54,735 nt of DNA, from the NCBI GenBank assembly GCA_963636105.1, contig CAVHIG010000004.1:1-54735 (forward strand), read 5' to 3'. The position numbers and the translations under genes were made by a program. The stretch comes from CAVHIG01 sp963636105 (lineage in GTDB: Bacteria; Bacillota; Clostridia; Peptostreptococcales; Anaerovoracaceae). Each line of letters starts with the position of its first letter. The stretch's first letter is position 1. The notes under the pieces are model-generated. The model was not told where the DNA came from, made no database searches, and worked only from the letters and a program-made list of their open reading frames with translations. Positions 33,802-41,041 of the stretch are shown in pieces.

Positions 33802-35271
33802 TCAGCTTTGGTGCGCGCCGGGGAAGGTCACCCTAAATTCCACCCATTCGCCATACTTGCTGTCCACGCTTATGTGCGCGCCTTCTTCGTCTGAGATGGC
33901 CTTTGCTATGGCAAGGCCGAGTCCAAAGCTGTTTTGCTCGCGGCTTCTAGCTTTGTCAGCTCTGTAAAATCTGTCAAAAATCTTTTCTTTATCCTCAGGT
34001 GAGATGCCATCGCCTGTATTATATACCTTGAGAATGGCCTTTTTTCGCTCCTGCGACAGAGAAAGCCTTATAAGACCGCCTGCCTGACCGTACTTTACGG
34101 CATTGCTCAGAAGTATGGTGACAAGCTGCTCGACATGTGATCTGCTTCCACATATGTGCACGCCTTCAGCCACATCAAATTCCAAAGTCTGCCCCTTTTC
34201 AAAGGCCAGACTTTCAAAAGGCAGCGCCGCGCTGAGCGCGGAATCACTGAGGTCAAAATCCACATGCTCAGGCTTTTTCTCGCCGTCGTCTATCGCGGCC
34301 AGCGACATCAGCTCCTTCACCAAAAGCTCCATGCGGTGAGTCTCCGTATTTATGTAAGAAAGCCACTTGCTTTCTCCGATTTCACTTTTGAGGACGCCGG
34401 CATTTGCCGAAATCACTGAAATTGGCGTCTTGAGCTCGTGGCCTGCGTCCGCTATGAAACGGCGCTGTTTTACGAAGGCCTCGCTGACAGGTTTTGTCAT
34501 CTTATTTACAAGGAAAATTGCCAAAAGTAGTAAAATTACCCAAACGACGATTCCAGCGCCTGCCCCCAGCAAGAGGGCAAGTCTTTGGCTTGCAAAGCCG
34601 ATACTGTTGTCGAGTAATATGAGGGTAGCGGCTGCTTCGCTTGTATTTCCGCCATTATTTTCTGCACCTGCTTTTCCCGCGGGTTCATTTCTCGTTTCAG
34701 CAGGTTTGCCCAAATTTTCGGCCTGGTCGTGCTTCAAAAGCAGGTAGTACTGCCCGTCAAATTTGCCGAATTCATCGCCGCTTTGGAAAAGCTCGGCCGC
34801 AGCTCCCTGTATATACTCCTCGTCATAAAGGTCGCTTCTGTCGCTGTACCAGGAAAGCACATTTCCCTCCTCATCCAAAACCGCGCTTATGAGGTTTGCA
34901 AATGAATAGGGGCTTTTGTCATTTTTCGGCAGAGGCCGTATATCGGGATTATTTCCCTGCGGAAACGGCGCGGGTTCTACGCCTGATTCAGGGTTTGAAT
35001 CTGCCTGCAGCTTTGAGTCTGCTTGCGGATTTCCATCGGTCTGCTCTTTTGAATCAGACAGGATACTTTTATCGGAATCCGAGGCAGTGGCAGGGAAATC
35101 CGAATCGCCCGGTGCTCCCGCAGTTTCCGCCATCATGCGAAGAAAGCTCTCGGCCTGACGGTCATTTTCCCTTGCCGGGATGATTGTGACAGCGCCTACA
35201 AAGGCGATGATTATAATAGTGACAAAGAGCATTATCGTCGCAAGAAATCTATACTTCAGCTTTTTTATCAT
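33802..35271 (-). CDS. Sensor histidine kinase
   Basis: The 489-residue protein has a membrane helix at about 9-30, an extracytoplasmic sensor region, a second helix at about 233-255, then the HisKA box (FIADAGHELKTPISVISANA) and HATPase domain (LLSNAVKYG; FGLGLAIAKAISDEEGA). Residues 46-103 are a low-complexity Asp/Ser/Pro/Gln linker with SKEQTDGNPQADSKLQADSN repeats. The DNA for this linker is bounded by inverted GCGGAAAC repeats at 34959 and 35130. Its partner regulator gene lies just upstream, and the divergent efflux operon is the likely target. Confidence 0.92.
   Translation of the reverse strand: MIKKLKYRFLATIMLFVTIIIIAFVGAVTIIPARENDRQAESFLRMMAETAGAPGDSDFPATASDSDKSILSDSKEQTDGNPQADSKLQADSNPESGVEPAPFPQGNNPDIRPLPKNDKSPYSFANLISAVLDEEGNVLSWYSDRSDLYDEEYIQGAAAELFQSGDEFGKFDGQYYLLLKHDQAENLGKPAETRNEPAGKAGAENNGGNTSEAAATLILLDNSIGFASQRLALLLGAGAGIVVWVILLLLAIFLVNKMTKPVSEAFVKQRRFIADAGHELKTPISVISANAGVLKSEIGESKWLSYINTETHRMELLVKELMSLAAIDDGEKKPEHVDFDLSDSALSAALPFESLAFEKGQTLEFDVAEGVHICGSRSHVEQLVTILLSNAVKYGQAGGLIRLSLSQERKKAILKVYNTGDGISPEDKEKIFDRFYRADKARSREQNSFGLGLAIAKAISDEEGAHISVDSKYGEWVEFRVTFPGAHQS
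34959..35130 (-). repeat. GCGGAAAC-bounded segment inside the histidine kinase gene
   Basis: GCGGAAACGGCGC starts at 34959, and its inverse CGCAGTTTCCGC ends at 35130. The 172-bp segment between encodes only the low-complexity linker of the kinase (from AETAGAPGD to PAPFPQ). This may be an in-frame inserted repeat element or two independent copies. Confidence 0.6.
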
Positions 35272-35321
35272 CTCAAAATCTCCATTCCGCCGCCTAATGT
35301 CGGCATAGATATTCAGGGTAA

Positions 35322-36005
35322 TTACACACTGGGTACCTCCAGTGAATAGCCGACGCCGCGGGTGGATTTTATCTTTACATCTGAGCCGACGAAGGCGAGT
35401 TTTTTTCTTACAAAAGAGACATATACTTCTATATTGTTGTATTCGGCCTCGCTGTCAAAGCCCCATATGCGCTCTATGAGGGTCTCTTTTTCTATGATAC
35501 GGCCCTTGCCCTTCATGAGGAGTTCAAGAAGCTGAAGCTCTTTTATGCCCATTTTTACGGATTTTCCGGTGGCAGCGCAATAGACATCGGAGAGGCTTGT
35601 GCGGAGGGTAAGGTCGCCAAAGCTTGGCTCATTTTCCTCGATGGCATCCGGACGTCTTGTGATAGCGCGTATGCAGGCGAGCAGCTCAGGGATTTCAAAG
35701 GGTTTTGTGAGATAGTAGTCGGCACCTGAATCGAGGCCGGTGACCTTGCTTTCTATGTCGGAGCGCGCGGTCAGCAGCAGGACAGGCGTTGTAAGCTTCT
35801 CTGCTCGCAGGTGCCGCAGCACGGTAAAACCATCCATTTTTGGCAGCATGATATCCAGTATAATGGCATCGTAGCTGCCTGTCAGCGCTTCATCAAGGCC
35901 GCTTTCACCGTCGTAGCAGGCGTTTGACAGGTAATTTTCATTTTTCAGCGTCTGGCATATGGCCTCAGCCAGCGCAAATTCATCTTCTATTACAAGTATT
36001 TTCAT
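35322..36005 (-). CDS. OmpR-family response regulator
   Basis: The 227-residue protein has a receiver domain with acidic EDE at 7-9, the phospho-acceptor Asp in DAIILDIMLPKMDGF, LLLTARSD and the conserved Lys in YYLTKPF. A winged-helix DNA-binding domain ends in SFVRKKLAFVGSDVKIKSTR then GVGYSLEV. It precedes the kinase gene on the same strand. Three half-sites spaced by 11 bases (36281-36308) in the efflux promoter fit binding by such a regulator. Confidence 0.94.
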   Translation of the reverse strand: MKILVIEDEFALAEAICQTLKNENYLSNACYDGESGLDEALTGSYDAIILDIMLPKMDGFTVLRHLRAEKLTTPVLLLTARSDIESKVTGLDSGADYYLTKPFEIPELLACIRAITRRPDAIEENEPSFGDLTLRTSLSDVYCAATGKSVKMGIKELQLLELLMKGKGRIIEKETLIERIWGFDSEAEYNNIEVYVSFVRKKLAFVGSDVKIKSTRGVGYSLEVPSV

Positions 36006-36125
36006 ATTATATAAATCCTCTTTTCTCCCTTTTTTTCTCCATTCAGCCGCCTTGTATCGGTCAAATTATTTTGCAAGCTCTCTTGTCCAAAATGCAGGAA
36101 ATTCGGCGGCGCAGTATAATCCGTA

Positions 36126-36183
36126 GTGTGAAAAAGGCAGGTTCGCAAAATTCACACTAATCTTATCATACTAGATTATATCA
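36126..36183 (-). promoter_or_regulatory. Promoter and inverted repeat of the two-component genes
   Basis: On the minus strand an extended -10 reads TGATATAAT (36183-36175). Just downstream of it lies the inverted repeat GTGTGAA (36126-36132) / TTCACAC (36161-36167), a possible operator. Transcription would lead to the response regulator gene. Confidence 0.5.
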
Positions 36184-36280
36184 GGCAAGATTGAAAAAAG
36201 CTTGAATGGGGGGCGGCGGCAGTGGCCTTGAGCGAGGTCTTTTGTGAAGGCTCTGTGAATGTATTGTAAAGATTCCGCGC

Positions 36281-36324
36281 CTTAAGGGTTTTTCAAGAAA
36301 TCTTCAAGGAAAGGCGCATATAAT
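36281..36324 (+). promoter_or_regulatory. Response-regulator operator and promoter of the efflux operon
   Basis: CTTAAG (36281), TTCAAG (36292) and TTCAAG (36303) each repeat at exactly 11 bases. The last ends ten bases before TATAAT (36319-36324), and no good -35 is present. This is the arrangement of an OmpR-type activator site covering the -35 region. A further TGTGAA-N5-TGTGAA pair lies at 36243-36259. Confidence 0.65.
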
Positions 36325-36420
36325 GCGGGATGTTCGGAAATTTTAAAAACATTGAAGTGAATTTGCAAAACTATACAAAAAGCGCAATCTAATAAAAACA
36401 CGCAAAGAAGGGAGCTTGAA

Positions 36421-37767
36421 ATGGGAGATATTTTCAAAAAAGACAAACAGGAGAGTGCTGCCGCTGAAACGGCGCAGGACCCGGGCAGCGCGGTGAGCGC
36501 CGCAGTTACGTACAGCCCCAATGAACGCGACACGAGCGCAGTTTCCGCAAAAAGCGGAGGAAAAAAGAAAAAGAAGAAGGGACTTAAAATCGCAATCCTG
36601 CTCATACTCGCAGCAGCGCTGGGCGCGGGCGGATATTTCTTCTTCCACGCAAAAAGCAGCGAAGCTACCATCGTATACAATGAAGCGACGGCTAGTATGC
36701 AGGACCTCAGCACTTCGTACAGCTTCGACGGCTTCATCTCATCGGCAAGCTCGCAGACGGTATACGCAAGCGGCCTCATGACTGTAGACAGCATAAATGT
36801 CTCCGTCGGCGATACCGTAAGCGAAGGCGACCTGCTTGTGACATATGAGCAGGATGACAACAATTCGCTTTCGCAGGCGCAAAATTCGCTCACAAGCGCG
36901 CAGCTGCAGCTCGAGACGGCTGAGAAGAGCCTGGAGCGCACAAAGGCTCTCTATGAGAAGGGCGGCGTATCATTGCAGGAGTACGAATCCGCGCAAAACA
37001 GCTATACAAATGCGCAGCTCAATGTGACTCAGGCGCAGGAAAGCTATCAAAGCGCGGCGGAGAAGCTCGACGATTATAGCGTATACGCAAAAATCTCCGG
37101 CATGGTCGTATCCGTCTCCGCAAATGAGGGCGAGGACCTGACCTCCGGCAGCGAGGTTATGGAGATCATAAGCTACGACGACCTTGAGATTGAAATCACC
37201 ATCGACGAGTACGACATGCAGGATCTTTCCGAGGGGCAGGAGGCCATAATCACGATAAATTCAACAGGCGAGACTGTAAAGGGCTATATCAGCGAGCTTT
37301 CGAGAAAGGCAAGCACGCAAAATGGGGTATCATATTTCTCGGGTGTAGTAAAGATAAGTGATGCGAGCGAGTCTATAAGCGTAGGTACATCGGCTGAGGT
37401 TACGATTTTGACCTCTGAGGCATCGAATGTCCTTGCAGTGCCTGTGGGCGCCGTGCAATATAATTCCGAGGACGGCACGTATTATGTGCTTGTAAAGGAC
37501 GGTTCGGAAATGGTGCAGACCACTGTAGAGACCGGTTTGAATAACGGCATCTATGTCGAGATTACAAGCGGCATAGATGAAGGCACGGTAGTTATGGTGC
37601 CTACCTATGCAAAAGAATCCTCTGATGAAGAGAGTACAGAAGAAGGCTTCAGCATGGATATGGGCGGCGGAATGCCATCGGGCGGCGGAATGCCATCGGG
37701 CGGTGGAATGCCGTCAGGCGGAAACGGCGGAGGCATGCCATCGGGCGGAGCACCCGGCGGTTTCTAA
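36421..37767 (+). CDS. MacA/HlyD-type periplasmic adaptor subunit
   Basis: This membrane-fusion protein links an ABC exporter to the outside. The 448-residue product has a cytoplasmic low-complexity N-terminus, one membrane helix at about 56-77 (IAILLILAAALGAGGYFFF), and a lipoyl-like half-motif. The coiled-coil hairpin spans about 140-220 (SLSQAQNSLTSAQLQLETAE), followed by the beta-barrel. The C-terminus is a Gly/Met/Pro/Ser tail of repeated GGGMPS units. The N-terminal region lies between a variant motif at 36463 and CGCAGTTTCCGC at 36537-36548. It begins the efflux operon and is followed 26 bases later by the ATPase gene. Confidence 0.9.
   Translation: MGDIFKKDKQESAAAETAQDPGSAVSAAVTYSPNERDTSAVSAKSGGKKKKKKGLKIAILLILAAALGAGGYFFFHAKSSEATIVYNEATASMQDLSTSYSFDGFISSASSQTVYASGLMTVDSINVSVGDTVSEGDLLVTYEQDDNNSLSQAQNSLTSAQLQLETAEKSLERTKALYEKGGVSLQEYESAQNSYTNAQLNVTQAQESYQSAAEKLDDYSVYAKISGMVVSVSANEGEDLTSGSEVMEIISYDDLEIEITIDEYDMQDLSEGQEAIITINSTGETVKGYISELSRKASTQNGVSYFSGVVKISDASESISVGTSAEVTILTSEASNVLAVPVGAVQYNSEDGTYYVLVKDGSEMVQTTVETGLNNGIYVEITSGIDEGTVVMVPTYAKESSDEESTEEGFSMDMGGGMPSGGGMPSGGGMPSGGNGGGMPSGGAPGGF
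36462..36548 (+). repeat. GCGGAAAC-family pair inside the adaptor gene
   Basis: GCTGAAACGGCGCAGG (from 36462; one change from the motif) faces the exact inverse GCGCAGTTTCCGC (36536-36548). The 87-bp segment encodes ETAQDPGSAVSAAV and ERDTSAVSA, a variable cytoplasmic stretch before the membrane helix. Confidence 0.6.
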
Positions 37768-37793
37768 GGAGCTTTGAGTCTGAGAGGTGAGAT

Positions 37794-38489
37794 ATGGCAA
37801 AAGAGATTTTATCAATGAAAAACATCACCAAGGTCTACCAAATGGGCGAAGAGGAAAATGTCGTCCTAAAGGGCATAGATCTGACGGTGAGTGAGGGAGA
37901 ATTCCTGGCAATACTCGGACCTTCCGGTTCGGGAAAATCCACACTTATGAACATAATCGGCTGTCTCGATGTACCCAGCGGCGGGGAATATCTGCTTTCC
38001 GGCGATTTGGTAGGCGACCATGATGAAAAAGAGCTGGCGCGTATAAGGAGAAAGGAGATAGGCTTTATATTCCAGTCATTCTATCTGCTTTCAAAGCTGG
38101 ATGCGCTTCAAAATGTGGAGCTGCCGCTCATATATGGAGGAATTCCTCCGGCACAGCGTGCGCAGCGCGCAAAGGAAAAGCTTTGCAGAGTCGGGCTTGA
38201 GGATCGCATAAACTATTTTCCGAATCAGCTTTCGGGAGGCCAGCAGCAGAGAGTGGCTATAGCAAGGGCTCTTGCTATGGAGCCTACCATAATACTTGCT
38301 GACGAGCCTACGGGCGCTCTCGACCAAAAGAACGGCGCGCAGATTATGGAGCTCTTTGAGGAGCTGAATGAAGAGGGCAAGACCATTATAATGATCACGC
38401 ATGATGAGAAAATCGCAAGGCGCGCAAAGCGCATAGTGCGCATACTTGACGGCGAGCTTTTGGAAGGAGGAGAGGTAGGCGATGCTTAA
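37794..38489 (+). CDS. MacB-type ABC transporter ATPase
   Basis: The 231-residue ATP-binding subunit has Walker A GPSGSGKST, Q-loop FIFQSFYLLSK, the signature LSGGQQQRVAIARALAM, Walker B IILADEPTGALD and the H-loop MITHDEKIA. It belongs to the LolD/MacB/FtsE group that drives mechanotransmission rather than substrate passage. It overlaps the permease gene by eight bases, so the two subunits are translated together. Confidence 0.95.
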   Translation: MAKEILSMKNITKVYQMGEEENVVLKGIDLTVSEGEFLAILGPSGSGKSTLMNIIGCLDVPSGGEYLLSGDLVGDHDEKELARIRRKEIGFIFQSFYLLSKLDALQNVELPLIYGGIPPAQRAQRAKEKLCRVGLEDRINYFPNQLSGGQQQRVAIARALAMEPTIILADEPTGALDQKNGAQIMELFEELNEEGKTIIMITHDEKIARRAKRIVRILDGELLEGGEVGDA

Positions 38490-39666
38490 GGAATGTCTGA
38501 AAATGTCCTGGCTGCACGTAAAGGCCGACAAAATGCGCTCCTTCCTCACAATGCTGGGCATAATCATAGGAGTAATGTCCGTCATAGCGCTCATAACCAT
38601 CGTCCAGGGCATCACGGGCGAGATGATGAGCACCTTTGACAGCCTGGGCACAAATTCGCTGACAGTAAGCGCGACAGGCTCCGTGCTCAAATCGGGTCTT
38701 ACGACCGAGGACATAGACGAGCTACTCACAGTCCAAAATGTCACGGGCGTATCCATGCAGATACAGGGCACAAGCTCCGCCGTCAAGGACGGCACTGTAG
38801 TAGAAGACGTAATCATAAAGGGCACAAACGAAACATATTTTGAGCAAAACGAGGACACCATGCTGCGCGGCCGCGCGCTTTCAAAGCTTGACGACAGCGC
38901 GGACAGCTACGTGTGCCTTGTGGATGAGACCATGGTGGAGGAGGCCTTCGGCGGCAAGGATCCGATAGATGATACGCTCATAATCGGCGGCCACACATAT
39001 ACCGTCATAGGCATCACCGAAAACGACGACTCGCTGGCTTCGGCATTTTCCTCAAGCGACGACAGCACAACCGTCATCATCCCTTATCAAAACGCAATGA
39101 AGCTCCTCGGAATTTCCTCAATCACAAGCCTTGAAGTGTATTTCTCCGACGCGAGCTACTCAGACCAGGTAAAGGCCGGTCTCGAAGCCAAGCTCGACGA
39201 AATATTCAACTACAAGGAAGACACATACAGCGTGACAAGCCTCGACAGCCTCATAGAGACCATGGAGAGCATATCCACGATGCTCACCGCGATGCTTGCC
39301 GGTATCGCCTCCATCTCCCTTATAGTCGGAGGTGTAGGCATAATGAATATGATGCTCGTATCCGTAAGCGAGCGTACAAAGGAGATCGGCCTTCGAAAAG
39401 CGCTCGGCGCGGAGCCGGCGCAGATACAGATGCAATTTTGCATAGAAGCTATGTTTCTCTCGCTTATGGGCGGCTTCATCGGTATAGTCGTAGGCCTTTT
39501 GATTTCGGCGATTGCGGGTGTGGCGATAGGGATCACCATCACACCGTCACTGGGCGCAATACTTCTGGGCGTAGGCTTTTCAGTGGGTGTCGGCGTAATA
39601 TTCGGCTGGGCGCCGTCGAAAAAGGCCAGCAGGCTGAATCCTATAGACGCGCTTCGGAGCGAGTAG
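38482..39666 (+). CDS. MacB-type ABC transporter permease
   Basis: The 394-residue permease has one N-terminal membrane helix (FLTMLGIIIGVMSVIALITI), a large extracytoplasmic MacB_PCD domain (about 45-270) and three C-terminal FtsX helices, including ASISLIVGGVGIMNMMLVSV and RTKEIGLRKALGAEPAQI. This is the normal MacB/FtsX topology. Partners are the ATPase before it and the MacA-like adaptor. The substrate may be a peptide, lipid or antibiotic; nothing here decides it. Confidence 0.94.
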   Translation: MLKECLKMSWLHVKADKMRSFLTMLGIIIGVMSVIALITIVQGITGEMMSTFDSLGTNSLTVSATGSVLKSGLTTEDIDELLTVQNVTGVSMQIQGTSSAVKDGTVVEDVIIKGTNETYFEQNEDTMLRGRALSKLDDSADSYVCLVDETMVEEAFGGKDPIDDTLIIGGHTYTVIGITENDDSLASAFSSSDDSTTVIIPYQNAMKLLGISSITSLEVYFSDASYSDQVKAGLEAKLDEIFNYKEDTYSVTSLDSLIETMESISTMLTAMLAGIASISLIVGGVGIMNMMLVSVSERTKEIGLRKALGAEPAQIQMQFCIEAMFLSLMGGFIGIVVGLLISAIAGVAIGITITPSLGAILLGVGFSVGVGVIFGWAPSKKASRLNPIDALRSE

Positions 39667-39689
39667 CTTTTCGGCATGCTTTATATATA

Positions 39690-39747
39690 GCGGAAACTGC
39701 GGGGGCAAGGGAAGCTTCGGCAATCCGGGGAACCGCGCCGTTTCCGC
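39690..39747 (+). repeat. GCGGAAAC-family inverted element between permease and TolC-like genes
   Basis: GCGGAAACTGCG (39690-39701) and GCGCCGTTTCCGC (39735-39747) bound a 58-bp element, the same size and layout as the nrdR-cmk element. It lies in the only sizeable gap of the efflux operon. Confidence 0.85.
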
Positions 39748-39782
39748 AAAAGAGGAAAAAAATATAATTGGAGGAAAATAAA

Positions 39783-40967
39783 GTGAAAAAGATAGTTAGA
39801 ATGATTTCGGCGGCTACGTGTATGGCCTTGGTATTTGCGCAGGCTCCGGATGTATTTGCCGCGGAAACTGCGTCGTCTTCTGCTACGGTTTCGACTGCGA
39901 CTGCAGCGTCTTCATCCGCGGCGGTGAAGAAGTCGCTGTCGCTTGAGGAGGCTTACGAGCTTTTTAAGCAAAGTGATACGTATAAGCTTGTGGAGCTGCA
40001 AAATACTCGGGATCAGGCCGTGATAAAGGGCTATTCCGAGCAGATTTCGAATAATAATGAGACTATAAATGATGATAGCAGCTCAAGTGATTCGAAGAGC
40101 GATGCAAAGTATAATAATAAGAGCTTGAAGACGGACAAGGCCTATGCGGAATCGGTATATAAATCGAATTGCGAGGCAAGGGAAAATTCGACATATCAGG
40201 AATTTTTAAATCAATATTACAGCCTCAAGAGCAAGGAGAAGAGTCTTACGCTGGCAAAGAAGAGTCTCGATATGAAAAAGGAGTCGCTTGAGCTTGCAAA
40301 GCTGAAATATCAATACGGCTCGGTATCGAAAATGGATGTGCTCTCAAGTGAGAGAAGCTACAAGCAGGCTGAGAGCAGTTATAAGAGCTCACAAAATTCC
40401 CTCAAAACGGCAAAAATGGAATTCTGCTCATATCTTGGAATAGATGTAAATACGGATATCACCTTGACATCGGATTTGACTGAGGTGGCGCTTTCTACGG
40501 TATCGCTTGAGGATGCGATAGCTTCGGCTCTGGAGAAGAGGGTTGAATTTTTAGAGGCGGATTATAAGCTTGAGCAGGCGAAGGATACTTTCAGCAGTGT
40601 GGCGGCATATCCAAAGACTTCCGCGACCTATCTTAAGGGCAGTGTATCCTACAATCAGACGCTTATAGATTGCAATTCCGTGAAGAATGATGTCATTATA
40701 GATGTGACGAAGAAGTATACGGAGATGAATGAGAAGTATGAGGCTTTGCAGAATGATAAGCTGAATATTGAAAGCGCGGAGGAGTCATATGAGCTCGCAA
40801 AGGAGAGATACGAGCTTGGAATGAGTACCTTAAGTGAGGTGGAGAGCGCGCAGCTTTCTGTTGAAAACGCGCAGGAGTCGTATCAAAATGACATACTTTC
40901 GTATAATTTGGCGGTTGAAAATTATGAGATGAGTATGGGAGCGGGGACGGCTACGATTAATTTCTAA
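39783..40967 (+). CDS. TolC-family efflux component
   Basis: The product, 394 residues from GTG 39783 (eight bases after GGAGG), has a signal peptide ending near VFAAET. Two long coiled-coil repeats follow, as in outer-membrane efflux proteins: SLTLAKKSLDMKKESLELAK with YGSVSKMDVLSSERSYKQAE, and again SAEESYELAKERYELG with MSTLSEVESAQLSVENAQES. The duplicated helix pattern and the sensitive Gly-x-x-(S/T) turns match the OEP family. Proteins of this type occur in Gram-positive Clostridia without an outer membrane; there the protein probably extends the adaptor in the wall. GCGGAAACTGCG (39861-39872) lies at the signal-peptide junction. Confidence 0.85.
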   Translation: MKKIVRMISAATCMALVFAQAPDVFAAETASSSATVSTATAASSSAAVKKSLSLEEAYELFKQSDTYKLVELQNTRDQAVIKGYSEQISNNNETINDDSSSSDSKSDAKYNNKSLKTDKAYAESVYKSNCEARENSTYQEFLNQYYSLKSKEKSLTLAKKSLDMKKESLELAKLKYQYGSVSKMDVLSSERSYKQAESSYKSSQNSLKTAKMEFCSYLGIDVNTDITLTSDLTEVALSTVSLEDAIASALEKRVEFLEADYKLEQAKDTFSSVAAYPKTSATYLKGSVSYNQTLIDCNSVKNDVIIDVTKKYTEMNEKYEALQNDKLNIESAEESYELAKERYELGMSTLSEVESAQLSVENAQESYQNDILSYNLAVENYEMSMGAGTATINF

Positions 40968-40974
40968 AGGGCTC

Positions 40975-41035
40975 GGCTACAGCTGCCTGAGGGAACAAAT
41001 GACTTACAGATGATTCCTCAGGCAGCTTAGGCCTC
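40975..41035 (+). repeat. Copy 2 of a ~62-bp dispersed repeat with a 12-bp stem
   Basis: This copy aligns with 26018-26080. AGCTGCCTGAGG (40981-40992) pairs perfectly with CCTCAGGCAGCT (41016-41027). It lies between the convergent ends of the TolC-like and 5'-nucleotidase genes, where it may also serve as a terminator although it has no T-run. Confidence 0.8.
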
Positions 41036-41041
41036 ACAAAC

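Noticed and set aside
37663..37765. Repeats in the adaptor tail as a CRISPR-like or mobile repeat
   Set aside because: These are 18-bp in-frame units encoding GGGMPS, an ordinary low-complexity protein tail.
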